Positions 17,962-26,449 of a stretch of DNA of 64,000 nucleotides are shown piece after piece; within the stretch, counting starts at the first letter, position 1, and each line of letters opens with the position of its first letter. The stretch covers positions 41,577-105,576 of the forward strand of contig JAYVZE010000200.1 of NCBI GenBank assembly GCA_043783625.1, given 5' to 3'. Below the pieces are notes generated by a model. It was not told the origin of the DNA and made no database searches. It worked only from the letters and a program-made list of their open reading frames with translations. The translations under genes were made by a program, and so were the position numbers. Source of the stretch: JAFDVL01 sp043783625. GTDB taxonomy: Bacteria > Acidobacteriota > Blastocatellia > RBC074.

Positions 17962-19034
17962 TGGTTTGGCTCCATTCCTAAAATACGTTGTGCATTGCCG
18001 CCCAAAATCATCGCGCGATCCTTTTCGCTCAAAGTGTTCAGGCTTTCAATCAATTCGTGTACCTCGTAATCGCCCATATCAAATGCGTAATCGGTGCCGA
18101 CGACGATTTGCGAAGCGCCGACCTGGGCAATCAAATTGCGTAATTGGTCGGGCGAGTACACCAGCGAGTCGAAATAAATCTGCTTGAGATATTCGCTCGG
18201 TTTTTTCTGAATGCCACCAGCTTCGGGACGCACTTTGTAACCGTGATCGGAACGACCAATGTAGGCGGGCAAATAGCCGCCGCCGTGCGCCGCTACAATT
18301 TTGACGCCAGGGTTGCGATCAAGCACGCCGCCGAAAATCAGATTCGACAAAGCAATCGTAGTTTCCAGCGGTTGCCCGATCATATTCGCCAGATAGAACT
18401 GATTCACACGTTCGCCGAGCGAGGTGCCGAGCGGATGAATGAAGACGACGCAGCCAAGTTCATCTGCCTTCGCCCAGAATTTCTCAAATTTAGCATCCGC
18501 AAGATCAAGCCCATTGACCGCCGTAGAAATTTCTACACCTTTGAGTCCAAGCGTTTTGACGGCGTAACCAAGTTGCTCAACGGATAACTCAGGATGTTGC
18601 AAAGCAATCGTGCCAAGCCCTACAAAGCGTTCAGGATTCGTCGCGCAAGTAACGGCGACATGTTCATTTTGCACACGCACAATTTCTTTCGCCAAATCAG
18701 GTTCCGCCCAATAATAATACTGGTTCGGCGAAGGACTGAGTACTTGCACGTCCACGCCCATTGCATCCATATCGCGCAGCCGCTCATCCAGATTCGTCAT
18801 TTTGCGAAATGCTTCGGGTAGCATTTTTTGCACGTTGTGTTTCGCCGAATCTGCGCCTTGCGTACGCAACATCATTTCCGGCTCGCCTTTTTTTTGCGGG
18901 CAATCGGCGACGAGAGGCTCGACCGCAGGCGTGAGCAAATGCGCATGCAAATCTATGGTGAAGTGTTTGTGCGCACGGATTGTTTGCGTGTGCTTATCAG
19001 CGGAGCAATTAAAATCACAAGCATGTAAGGGCAT
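17958..19034 (-). CDS. ACMSD-like amidohydrolase (decarboxylase/hydrolase)
   Basis: 358 residues from ATG 19034. A longer frame to 19124 exists, but its extra 30 codons run through a hairpin-forming repeat, so I take the shorter one. Amidohydrolase-2 features: IDLHAHL (H30, H32), VFIHPLGT, AAHGGGYLPAYIGR and VGTDYAFDMG (terminal Asp). The family includes aminocarboxymuconate-semialdehyde decarboxylase and aromatic-acid non-oxidative decarboxylases such as 5-carboxyvanillate and gamma-resorcylate decarboxylase. No signal peptide, so cytosolic. The placement between GH51 and GH3 is odd for a sugar cluster but fits release and breakdown of ferulate- or vanillate-like esters. Confidence 0.83.
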   Translation of the reverse strand: MPLHACDFNCSADKHTQTIRAHKHFTIDLHAHLLTPAVEPLVADCPQKKGEPEMMLRTQGADSAKHNVQKMLPEAFRKMTNLDERLRDMDAMGVDVQVLSPSPNQYYYWAEPDLAKEIVRVQNEHVAVTCATNPERFVGLGTIALQHPELSVEQLGYAVKTLGLKGVEISTAVNGLDLADAKFEKFWAKADELGCVVFIHPLGTSLGERVNQFYLANMIGQPLETTIALSNLIFGGVLDRNPGVKIVAAHGGGYLPAYIGRSDHGYKVRPEAGGIQKKPSEYLKQIYFDSLVYSPDQLRNLIAQVGASQIVVGTDYAFDMGDYEVHELIESLNTLSEKDRAMILGGNAQRILGMEPNQ

Positions 19035-19072
19035 AAAAAAATTGGGACTCACGTCTTTGCCGCACGGAAATT

Positions 19073-19118
19073 GTAGTGCCGAATCGCTCAGCCAAAGCAC
19101 GGAACGACTCGGCACTAC
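19073..19118. repeat. Imperfect inverted repeat between GH51 and amidohydrolase
   Basis: Arms GTAGTGCCGAATC (19073-19085) and GACTCGGCACTAC (19106-19118) pair with one mismatch around a 20-base loop. It begins six bases past the GH51 stop codon. It could act as an mRNA-end stabiliser or weak terminator, or be a small mobile palindrome. Confidence 0.65.
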
Positions 19119-19123
19119 CGACA

Positions 19124-20683
19124 TTACTTCAACTTCAGCCGTAGAATCGTCAATGAATGCGCCGGGAAGGTATAACTAAATCCGTTGTTCGCAATCGAAG
19201 CAGTCATCGTGCGCGTCACGGGTCTGATTTTTTTGTCATCGCCGAACGTGTGCGTAGCTTTCAGGTCAGGATGATTCATTTCCCACACGCCGACTTCGCT
19301 TTGCAAGCTGCCTTCCTGATTATCAATGCGCGTAGTCAGGTCTTTGTCTTTGCTGCGATTCAGTACGTTGACGTAAACGGTTTTGTCATTCGCGTTGTAA
19401 GTCGTCGAAACATCCAGATATTTCAGCGGCGCACGATTGCCGACTTTGTAAGTGGGTGCTGAGACATAAGCATCCACCGATTGATTACCTTTTTGTTTGG
19501 TGAATTCGACCAGCGGGAAATAGATCGGTTGCAAAAACAGCCCTTGTTTATTGGTCGTGATCGGCGCGATGACGTTGACCATCTGGGCGATATTCGCCAT
19601 TTTGACTACGTCGGCGCGGCGGAAGAACGAATTGAAAAACATCCCCATCGCCAGCGCGTCTTCAAAGTTGTAAGGCTCTTCGAGCTTCTTTTCGTTGAAG
19701 GCGCGATACCAGACGTTCCATTCGTCGTAAGCAATAAAAATCGGACGGGGATTTTGCTGACGATTTTGCGCTTCCTTGATCTGGCTGGCCGTGACATTGA
19801 TGTAATTATCAATCGTTTGTGAGTTCGCCATGAACTTCTCGAAATCGTTATCGCGGTTGTTGATGTAAGTATGCAGCGCGATGTAATCGGCCTGATTGCG
19901 CAACGTTTCGAGCACGGTGCGGTTCCAATGCATCCAGTCCGCCGTCGGTCCGTAATTACTCGATCCACTCGCAATCAACTTGATGCTGGGATCGGTTGAG
20001 CGCATGGCTTTGCCAGCTTCGAGCGCGAATTTGGAATACTCCTCAGCGCTCTTGTTGCCGAGTTGCCACGGGCCGTCAATCTCATTGCCGAGCGCCCAGA
20101 ATTTCACCTTGTAAGGTTGCTCGCGGCCATTCTTGCGGCGTTGTTCGGCCCAGTAAGTATTTTTAGATTCGTTGCAATACTCGACCCAATGCCGCGCTTC
20201 ATCAATCGTTCCCAGTCCAAGATTGACGCAGATGTAAGGCTCTGTGCCAATCGTCTCGCAATACTTCAAAAATTCATCGGTGCCAAAACGATTGCTTTCC
20301 AAATCGTCCCACGCCAGGTCTTTGCGCATCGGACGCTGATCTTTCGGTCCGATGCCGTCTTTCCAGTTATAACCCGAAGCGAAATTTCCGCCCGGCCAAC
20401 GCAGGATCGAAACGTTGAGTTGCTTAACGACTTCCATCACGTCTTTGCGATAGCCGTCTTTGTCAGATAGCGGACTGCCTTCTTCATAAATGCCGCCGTA
20501 AATCATGCGCCCCAAATGCTCGGCGAAATTACCGAACAGCAGTTTGTCTACTTCGCCGATGGTTCGGTCAGTGTCTATTTTGATGCGGGCTTGCGGTGCT
20601 TGGCCTTGTGCAAAGACGAGGCTGTTGCACAGCAAACAAGCAGTGATGATGGTTGTGAGTAAGCGGGTGATTTTTAGTTGCAT
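19124..20683 (-). CDS. GH51 alpha-L-arabinofuranosidase, secreted
   Basis: 519 residues. Signal peptide ends SLVFAQ. Family hallmarks are clear: FGNFAEHLGRMIYGGIYEEG, LRWPGGNFASGYNWKDGIGP, the acid/base Glu in ALGNEIDGPWQ (E201) and the nucleophile in IAYDEWNVWY (E321), followed by the C-terminal beta domain ending FPAHSLTILRLK. Retaining enzymes of this family remove alpha-1,2/1,3/1,5-arabinofuranosyl groups from arabinan and arabinoxylan. Export is notable because many GH51 enzymes are cytosolic. Adjacent esterase and GH43 genes suggest joint action on arabinose-decorated, feruloylated chains. Confidence 0.94.
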   Translation of the reverse strand: MQLKITRLLTTIITACLLCNSLVFAQGQAPQARIKIDTDRTIGEVDKLLFGNFAEHLGRMIYGGIYEEGSPLSDKDGYRKDVMEVVKQLNVSILRWPGGNFASGYNWKDGIGPKDQRPMRKDLAWDDLESNRFGTDEFLKYCETIGTEPYICVNLGLGTIDEARHWVEYCNESKNTYWAEQRRKNGREQPYKVKFWALGNEIDGPWQLGNKSAEEYSKFALEAGKAMRSTDPSIKLIASGSSNYGPTADWMHWNRTVLETLRNQADYIALHTYINNRDNDFEKFMANSQTIDNYINVTASQIKEAQNRQQNPRPIFIAYDEWNVWYRAFNEKKLEEPYNFEDALAMGMFFNSFFRRADVVKMANIAQMVNVIAPITTNKQGLFLQPIYFPLVEFTKQKGNQSVDAYVSAPTYKVGNRAPLKYLDVSTTYNANDKTVYVNVLNRSKDKDLTTRIDNQEGSLQSEVGVWEMNHPDLKATHTFGDDKKIRPVTRTMTASIANNGFSYTFPAHSLTILRLKLK

Positions 20684-20702
20684 GAATTTTCTCCGGTTTA
20701 GG

Positions 20703-20771
20703 AACGCACGCTCCCTCGCGTGCCATCGTGGATTTCTTTCTGCTGAGACTGCACGCGGGGGCGCGTGCGTT
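20703..20771. repeat. MITE-like palindrome between esterase and GH51
   Basis: Left arm AACGCACGCTCCCTCGCGTGC (20703-20723) pairs with GCACGCGGGGGCGCGTGCGTT (20751-20771) with few mismatches around a 27-base centre. The G+C-rich arms stand out from the neighbouring DNA. No coding potential. Confidence 0.7.
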
Positions 20772-20776
20772 TCGAG

Positions 20777-21979
20777 CTATTTTTGAAACAACCTCGGAGC
20801 AAAATCTTTTAAGTCGCGCCGCCACGTTTGCCATTCATGGTCTGTGCCCGGCGATTCGTAATAAACGTGTTTGATGCCCGCTTTATCGAGCGTTTGATGA
20901 AAGCCGTTGACGCCCTGATACATCCGTTCCGGCTCTTTCGTGCCAATGCCGACCCAGACCAAACGCACTTTTTTATTAAAGCTCACCGCGTCGCTGAGTA
21001 CGCCGCCAAACGCAGTCTTGAGATCAACTGGCCCTCCGCCCATACCGCCGCCCACCCCGCTGAATCCACCGAGGTGAGAAAAGACATCGAGATGTTTCAG
21101 CGTGATCTGGAACGTTTGCATGCCGCCCATCGAAAGCCCCGCCATCGCGCGGTTTTCGCGGGCTGGAATCGTGCGGTAGGTTTTGTCTACGAAGGGAATC
21201 AGTGCTTGCGTCAGGTCGTCTTCAAAGGCTGAAAACATTTCCTGCATCGCCTTTGCTCGGTCAGGCGAAGCGGGCGGGCCGCTTACTGCTGGTGCAGCTT
21301 GGCCAGCGCGTTTCGCATAACCATATGCCATCACGATGATCATCGGTTTGGTTTTACCTTCAGCGAGCAGGTTATCAAGAATCACGTTGGCGCGCCCTTG
21401 CCTGATCCAACCTGTTTCATCTTCGCCGCCGCCGTGTTGCAAATAGAGTACGGGAAATCGTTGCTTGGTTTGCGTTTCATAACTCGGCGGCAAATAAACC
21501 ATCGCGTGCCGCCAACTGCCAGTTATTTTTGAGTTATACCAAACGTCGCGCACCTGTCCGTGCGGCACATCTTTAATGGAATAATAAGTCGAACCTGGCT
21601 CTGGCACTTCAACGGCGCTGGCGTATTTGCTGCCGCCGAAAAAAGACTGGCTGCCCGTGTCGCCCACGTCTGCGCCATCTACAACAAAGTTGTAATAGTG
21701 CAAACCGGGAACCATCGGCAGTGTCGTATACGTCCAGAATCCATCGGCTTGTTTTTCCATGTCAGCTTTCGGATTGCTCCAGAAATTGATTCTGACTTTG
21801 GTGGCGTCAGGAGCTTTCACGCGTAACTGAACTCGTCCAGTGTTATCTACTTTGGGATATTCCGCGCCCCAAACATTCGTGGTAGCAGGCTGAAAATTTC
21901 CCGCTTCCTGTGCATAACTAAAACTCGCAAAAAGTACGCAACATAAAACAGCACATAGGGTGCTCAAAATTCTTTTCAT
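20777..21979 (-). CDS. CE1-like esterase with N-terminal early-set (CBM48-like) domain
   Basis: 400 residues from ATG 21979, which is preceded by an excellent GAGGAG; the in-frame GTG at 21997 overlapping the previous stop is less likely. Signal peptide to SYAQ, an immunoglobulin-like E-set domain (about 35-125; PGLHYYNFVVDG) and an esterase-D fold (PF00756) with QHGGGEDETGW, the nucleophile in MAGLSMGGMQTF (S283) and a catalytic His in GTDHEWQTWRRD (H381). The architecture matches xylanase-linked feruloyl/acetyl esterases. Likely removes feruloyl or acetyl esters from hemicellulose outside the cytoplasm. Confidence 0.88.
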   Translation of the reverse strand: MKRILSTLCAVLCCVLFASFSYAQEAGNFQPATTNVWGAEYPKVDNTGRVQLRVKAPDATKVRINFWSNPKADMEKQADGFWTYTTLPMVPGLHYYNFVVDGADVGDTGSQSFFGGSKYASAVEVPEPGSTYYSIKDVPHGQVRDVWYNSKITGSWRHAMVYLPPSYETQTKQRFPVLYLQHGGGEDETGWIRQGRANVILDNLLAEGKTKPMIIVMAYGYAKRAGQAAPAVSGPPASPDRAKAMQEMFSAFEDDLTQALIPFVDKTYRTIPARENRAMAGLSMGGMQTFQITLKHLDVFSHLGGFSGVGGGMGGGPVDLKTAFGGVLSDAVSFNKKVRLVWVGIGTKEPERMYQGVNGFHQTLDKAGIKHVYYESPGTDHEWQTWRRDLKDFAPRLFQK

Positions 21980-21993
21980 ATTTTTACTCCTCT

Positions 21994-22716
21994 TCACTTG
22001 TTAATTAATTTCTGTTTCCGCGCTTTGACGTCAGCGGGCATTGGCTTAACTTCGCCGACACTCACGGTGATGTCTTTGATCGGCTTGTCATCAGCATCAA
22101 GCAACCGCGCGCAAAAATCTGTAGCTCCACCGCCATTCACAATCGCGGCGCGAATGATGTTCTGCCCTTTGTTGAGCGTCAGCCTTTTAGAAACGCCGTC
22201 ATCAATCACAGCCTGACGGTCGCCATAAATTCCGATAACCTCTTTGCCGTTGACCCACCAAACTGAAGCCGCGTTGGAACCAATTGCCAGCCGCACATCT
22301 TTCAGCTCGCGCGGACTATTGATAACAGTTACTGCCCAAAACAAAACATCGGATGTTTTTTTGCTTTGCGCACTCGCGAAGTGAAAAAGGTTGACGTTGT
22401 AATTCAACGTATCCAACGCATGCCATGTGAGTTCATTGCCGCCGACGGTCACTTTGTCGCCATCTTTCGGCACGACCGTGAACTGATTCGGAAAATGTTC
22501 TTTTTTGACGAGCGCCTGCACCGCGTTGTCGGTGAGACCATTCGCCGCGATTGGTTCCAGCAAGAACCAGCGTTGGATAAATCCATCAAGGTTAGGAACC
22601 TTTTCCGCTGTGACGGGTGTCGTTAAAGTCACGGGTGGAGTTTGCGCTGCAAGATTCGTGACTAACAAGAAAATGGCAGTGATAAAGGTGATTTGTTTTA
22701 TGAATAGTTTGTTCAT
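21994..22716 (-). CDS. Secreted beta-rich protein of unknown function
   Basis: 240 residues. Signal peptide ending TNLAAQ. The body looks like an all-beta domain: FIQRWFLLEPI, a variable region, then ASVWWVNGKEVIGIYGDRQAVIDDGVS and LNKGQNIIRAAIVNGGG. That pattern is what galactose-binding/jelly-roll accessory domains of large glycosidases look like (a ligand-binding edge plus a 'rigid frame' Asn-Gly-Lys). No catalytic residues are evident. It sits between GH43 and the CE1-like esterase with 14-22-base gaps, so it is almost certainly co-expressed and may bind the polysaccharide or the enzymes. Not recognised further. Confidence 0.7.
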   Translation of the reverse strand: MNKLFIKQITFITAIFLLVTNLAAQTPPVTLTTPVTAEKVPNLDGFIQRWFLLEPIAANGLTDNAVQALVKKEHFPNQFTVVPKDGDKVTVGGNELTWHALDTLNYNVNLFHFASAQSKKTSDVLFWAVTVINSPRELKDVRLAIGSNAASVWWVNGKEVIGIYGDRQAVIDDGVSKRLTLNKGQNIIRAAIVNGGGATDFCARLLDADDKPIKDITVSVGEVKPMPADVKARKQKLINK

Positions 22717-22738
22717 GAATTTTTCTGCGTGAGTGAAA

Positions 22739-24256
22739 TTACGGTGTCTTGATCAACCAGCGTTGTTTCTCGCTCTTAGGATCGAATTTTGCGAGCGTAG
22801 CGAAACTGCTGCCCACTGCCGAAAGTGCCAGCGAATCTTTTGCGTTAGGAATCGCTTTGGGCATGATGCGCCAACTGCCATCGGCGAGCTGATCGAAACG
22901 CCAAAGCTGTTCAGGGCTTCCGGTAAAGGTTGGCAAGGCGATTAACTCGCCGCCTTCGGTCGCGGTCAGCGTTCGCGTAGTTCCGGCAATCGTGATTTTG
23001 AAATACGGCGCGCCAAGATAACCGCCCGCGTTGGCGACTGGCTCAATCATCCATTTCTGTTGCGCCTGAAGCATGTAATTCCCCATGCGAACAGCAACGT
23101 CACCCGTCGGCCATTTTGTCGAAACTTCGGCGACATCTTGCGGCGGAATCGGTTTGCCCGTGCCGGCAAACATTCCACCGCCACCGCCGGGCGGCGGCCC
23201 AGCGTTAGTGCCGGGTGCGGGTGCGCCGCCTTGCGCTCCCGGTGGCGGGCCACGTCGCACCGGCCTGCCGCCGACAGGAAACCCTTCTACGGCAAGTTCA
23301 AGCGAAGTGCCGGTGCGCACCGATTCAAACTGATAGGTGCCCGCCTGCAAATTCTCACCGGCAACCGGCCAGCCGTCTTTCCATTGCAACGGGCGAATGT
23401 CGAGCACGCTCGCTCCGCCTCGATCAAGGTCGGCTTCATAGTGCATTGAAAATTTCTGTACGCCATCGCCCAGATCGAATAATCCGAAATGACCAGGGCC
23501 AATCACGCGCCCAGATGACGTAACGAAAAGTTTGCCGCCGCCCTGAATCATGTCTACGCCCATGTTGTCTATGAAAGGGCCTGTGACTTTCTTGGCGCGA
23601 CCGACGCGAATGTTATAGCCGGAATCTGCGCCGCGACAGCAACTGCCGTGCGTAACCAACAAGTAATACCAACCCTCGTGATAGATCATGATTGAGGCTT
23701 CACTGTTGATCGCAATGTTACGCGGTTTTTCAAGTGGGTTGAGACGCTTGCCCGTTTTAGGATCAAGCTCTACCAACCGGATGGAACCGAAATAAGAACC
23801 ATAAACGAGCCACAATTTTTTTGTCGTTGGATCAAGCAACACGCCCGGATCAATCGCGTTGCAATCTTCGACGCCGTCAGACGAAGCGACTACGCCACCC
23901 TCTTCCCATTTATAATCAGGCGAATTTGGGTCGAGCGTTTTGTTGGTGAGCAAATTGATGTCCGCTTTGGTGACTCCGCTATTGGCGGCGATATACAAAA
24001 AATATTTATCGCCGAGATGGATAACATCAGGAGCCAATCCGCGTCGCGGCAGCCGCGTGCCTTGCCGCCACGTCCACCCGTCGTCAGAGACAAGCGCCGA
24101 CCCACCCGTGCCGTAGGTGTAATACTTGCCATCGCAAAGAACGATGGTGGAAGGATCATGAATTCCGATTTGTCCATCCAACGCGATGGCACTCGAATTC
24201 TGAATGTAACCAGTTGCCAACAGGAGCAAGGCGGCAGTCAAAAGATTTTTTTTCAT
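22739..24256 (-). CDS. GH43 arabinanase/arabinosidase with C-terminal ricin-like lectin domain
   Basis: 505 residues from ATG 24256, where the signal peptide MKKNLLTAALLLLATGY begins; 15 extra in-frame codons upstream were rejected. The five-bladed GH43 propeller (about 25-320) shows the catalytic base in GIHDPSTIVLCDGKYYTYGT, the pKa-modulating Asp region NAIDPGVLLDP and the acid Glu in NSEASIMIYHEGWYYLLVTH. A Gly/Pro-rich linker (PPPGAQGGAPAPG to PPPGGGGGMFAG) leads to a beta-trefoil-like tail (YMLQAQQKWMIEP, SPEQLWRFDQL, SEKQRWLIK) resembling RICIN/CBM13 domains. Probable secreted endo-arabinanase. Four residues after the Glu region, SCCRG may be a disulfide or metal loop. Confidence 0.9.
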   Translation of the reverse strand: MKKNLLTAALLLLATGYIQNSSAIALDGQIGIHDPSTIVLCDGKYYTYGTGGSALVSDDGWTWRQGTRLPRRGLAPDVIHLGDKYFLYIAANSGVTKADINLLTNKTLDPNSPDYKWEEGGVVASSDGVEDCNAIDPGVLLDPTTKKLWLVYGSYFGSIRLVELDPKTGKRLNPLEKPRNIAINSEASIMIYHEGWYYLLVTHGSCCRGADSGYNIRVGRAKKVTGPFIDNMGVDMIQGGGKLFVTSSGRVIGPGHFGLFDLGDGVQKFSMHYEADLDRGGASVLDIRPLQWKDGWPVAGENLQAGTYQFESVRTGTSLELAVEGFPVGGRPVRRGPPPGAQGGAPAPGTNAGPPPGGGGGMFAGTGKPIPPQDVAEVSTKWPTGDVAVRMGNYMLQAQQKWMIEPVANAGGYLGAPYFKITIAGTTRTLTATEGGELIALPTFTGSPEQLWRFDQLADGSWRIMPKAIPNAKDSLALSAVGSSFATLAKFDPKSEKQRWLIKTP

Positions 24257-24274
24257 AGGGTTTTTAATCGAATA

Positions 24275-24305
24275 GCCATTGCAGTTACCGAAAGCTTGCA
24301 ATGGC
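24275..24305 (-). terminator. Hairpin after the esterase gene at 24307-25383
   Basis: Perfect 9-bp arms GCCATTGCA (24275-24283) and TGCAATGGC (24297-24305) lie immediately beyond the esterase stop codon and before GH43. No clear U-run follows on the minus strand. Read as an mRNA 3'-end stabiliser or partial terminator within the block. Confidence 0.45.
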
Positions 24306-24306
24306 G

Positions 24307-25383
24307 TTACTTACAATTTTTATCGAAACAAAGATGCTTGCTGAAAAACGGCATCACAAAATTTTGAAAGCGCACAGCAACCGCGCTGGTATGCGTGCCT
24401 GAATAAATTTCAAAGCTATTCGCAATGCCGTATTTATCCATCGCATCGTGCAACTTACCGGAATCAACTTTTAGCCCGTCCTTGTCGCCGACATCAATTG
24501 AGATGGCACGATACATCCGCAAATTCGCAACGTATTGATCAAAGAAAGCCAGTGGCGAATTCGCCGCCCATTTCGCCAATATATCGGGTTGCACTTCGCC
24601 ATTCTTTCTTGCCAGGTCGAGATAGAGCGGCGGATTTTTCGGATTCGGCGACCACGCCGCAGCCGCCGCAAGTTGCGCACGTGCGCCAAAGCCTAATTTC
24701 GCAGAATCTTCCGCCGTTTTCACTGCTTCAAGTGCTTTATCCATCTCTGCGTTCACGGGTCCCGCCTGGCGCGGAGACAAACAGCACGGACTCATGATGT
24801 ACAAACTGCCGAACACATCGGCGTGCTTCATGCCGATGCGCGTTGCGCCGTATCCGCCCATCGAATGCCCTACTAGACCACGACTCAAGCGATTGGGCAA
24901 CGTGCGATAATGCGCGTCAATAAATGCCACAACATCACGCGCAATAAAATTCTCGAAATCGCCCGTTGTAGCCGAGCTTGAATACATTGATCCGTTGTGA
25001 ACGGTCTTGGAATCAGGCAGCACGACGATCATCTCTTGTGCGCCTAACGCGAACGCGCCTTCGAGGGTTTGCGGCACGTGGATTTCTTTGCTCCATTGTT
25101 CAGCGCCGATGGAATATCCGTGCAGCGCATAAACCACTGGATAACGTCGTGATTTTTGTTTCTCATAACTCGGCGGCAAAAGTACGAGTACATCACGATC
25201 AACGGCGTCGCCTTCCAAATTGCCTTCGAGCGTGACCCCGTGAATTTTGATGCGCTCAACTTTCGCGGGCTTTGCGCTCGCCACTATGGGAGGCACTTCG
25301 GTTTGCACTTGCGCGGCAATCGGTAAGGCAACCGCCACAGCAAGTAACGACAAAATCAAAAATCGTAGCTTGTTAACCATCAT
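24307..25383 (-). CDS. Esterase D/CE1-family secreted esterase
   Basis: 358 residues. Signal peptide ends PIAAQ. Esterase-D fold with PVVYALHGYSIGAEQW, nucleophile elbow LVGHSMGGYGA (S174), and a late His in GTHTSAV (H331). A cysteine-containing tail (HLCFDKNCK) could form a disulfide. Two adjacent ATGs (25383, 25380) follow an AGAGGA ribosome site. The family includes S-formylglutathione hydrolase, antigen-85-like acyltransferases and feruloyl/acetyl xylan esterases; export and neighbours point to the last group. It is the third gene after BoxB. Confidence 0.85.
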   Translation of the reverse strand: MMVNKLRFLILSLLAVAVALPIAAQVQTEVPPIVASAKPAKVERIKIHGVTLEGNLEGDAVDRDVLVLLPPSYEKQKSRRYPVVYALHGYSIGAEQWSKEIHVPQTLEGAFALGAQEMIVVLPDSKTVHNGSMYSSSATTGDFENFIARDVVAFIDAHYRTLPNRLSRGLVGHSMGGYGATRIGMKHADVFGSLYIMSPCCLSPRQAGPVNAEMDKALEAVKTAEDSAKLGFGARAQLAAAAAWSPNPKNPPLYLDLARKNGEVQPDILAKWAANSPLAFFDQYVANLRMYRAISIDVGDKDGLKVDSGKLHDAMDKYGIANSFEIYSGTHTSAVAVRFQNFVMPFFSKHLCFDKNCK

Positions 25384-25465
25384 TCATTTCCTCTTAATTT
25401 TATGCTCAATTTTCTCATTACAACAAATGGCGCGTGATAAAGAATCTAACCGAACGATAGCGACG

Positions 25466-26446
25466 TTATTGCTCGTAACCAACGCGCTGTTCAATTGCGC
25501 CGAAAATCGAATAACCGTCGTTATCGAAAACTTCCATACGCACCGTATCGCCAAATCGCATGAAACCAGTTTTGCTTGCACCTTCGTCCAGCATTTCAAT
25601 CACACGGCGTTCGCTGATGCAGGCGGAACCTGCGCTGCGATCTGCGTTAGAAACAGTACCGGAGCCGATGATTGTGCCAGCTCGCAAACGTCTGGTTTTC
25701 GCGGCGTGTGCGATCAATTCGTAAAAACCAAAATTCATTTCGCTACCGTTCGGATGTCCGAACCACGCGCCGTTCCATAGAATATTCAGCGGTAAATGCA
25801 CGCGCCCATCACGCCACGCATCACCGAGTTCGTCAGGTGTAATCGCCACCGGAGCGAATGCTGTTGCAGGCTTCGCGTGAAAAAACCCGAAGCCCGTTTT
25901 CATTTCGCGCGGGCCAAAACCGCGCAAACTCCAGTCATTGATTTGCACAATTAATTTTATGTGTGATGGAGCTTCTTCCGGCGTACATCCCATTGGCACA
26001 TCGTCCACGATCACGCCGTATTCGCCTTCAAAATCAATGCCGTGTTCTTCGCTCAAAAATGGTGCATCATCACACGCACCGAGGAAGTCGTCCGACCCGC
26101 CTTGATACATCAACGGGATCGTCTCGAAATCCGCCATCGGCGGCGTATTGAAAGCTTTTTCCATCAGTCGCCCATGATTCAAAAATGCCGAGCCGTCGCA
26201 CCATTGATAAGCACGGGGCAACGGCGCAGCCACAGTTTTGGCTTCGAACGTAAAAGAGTCTTTCACCGTTCCAGCCCTGAGTTCAGCCGCCAGCATTTGC
26301 AATTGTGGTGCTGTCTTCGCCCAATCATCAAGCGCGTCTTGCATCGTCGAAGCAATTGTTTGCGCAGAAACAGCACGATTTAAATCATTGGCGACCACGA
26401 TCAATGCGCCATCACGTGTTCCATTTTTAAGCGTGGCAAGTTTCAT
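25466..26446 (-). CDS. Fumarylacetoacetate hydrolase (FAH) family protein
   Basis: 326 residues, cytosolic. The FAH catalytic domain shows IDFEGEYGVIVDDVP (metal Glu pair), IKLIVQINDWSLRGFGPREMKTG and AGTIIGSGTVSNAD, a variant of the GTxxG turn. The N-terminal ~80 residues match the extended FAH N-domain of bacterial fumarylacetoacetases of about 330 residues. It starts three bases after the BoxB stop, so the two are co-translated. FAH is not part of the classical Box route, and no homogentisate dioxygenase or maleylacetoacetate isomerase is in the window, so the substrate is open: fumarylacetoacetate, fumarylpyruvate or another 2,4-dioxo acid. Confidence 0.87.
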   Translation of the reverse strand: MKLATLKNGTRDGALIVVANDLNRAVSAQTIASTMQDALDDWAKTAPQLQMLAAELRAGTVKDSFTFEAKTVAAPLPRAYQWCDGSAFLNHGRLMEKAFNTPPMADFETIPLMYQGGSDDFLGACDDAPFLSEEHGIDFEGEYGVIVDDVPMGCTPEEAPSHIKLIVQINDWSLRGFGPREMKTGFGFFHAKPATAFAPVAITPDELGDAWRDGRVHLPLNILWNGAWFGHPNGSEMNFGFYELIAHAAKTRRLRAGTIIGSGTVSNADRSAGSACISERRVIEMLDEGASKTGFMRFGDTVRMEVFDNDGYSIFGAIEQRVGYEQ

Positions 26447-26449
26447 AAA

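Noticed and set aside
17958..19124. Longer amidohydrolase with start at 19124 overlapping the GH51 stop
   Set aside because: The extra 30 codons coincide with a near-perfect inverted repeat and have no family resemblance; ATG 19034 is preferred.
25466..26446. Naming the FAH gene as a homogentisate-pathway fumarylacetoacetase
   Set aside because: No homogentisate dioxygenase or maleylacetoacetate isomerase is present nearby, so the specific name is not supported.
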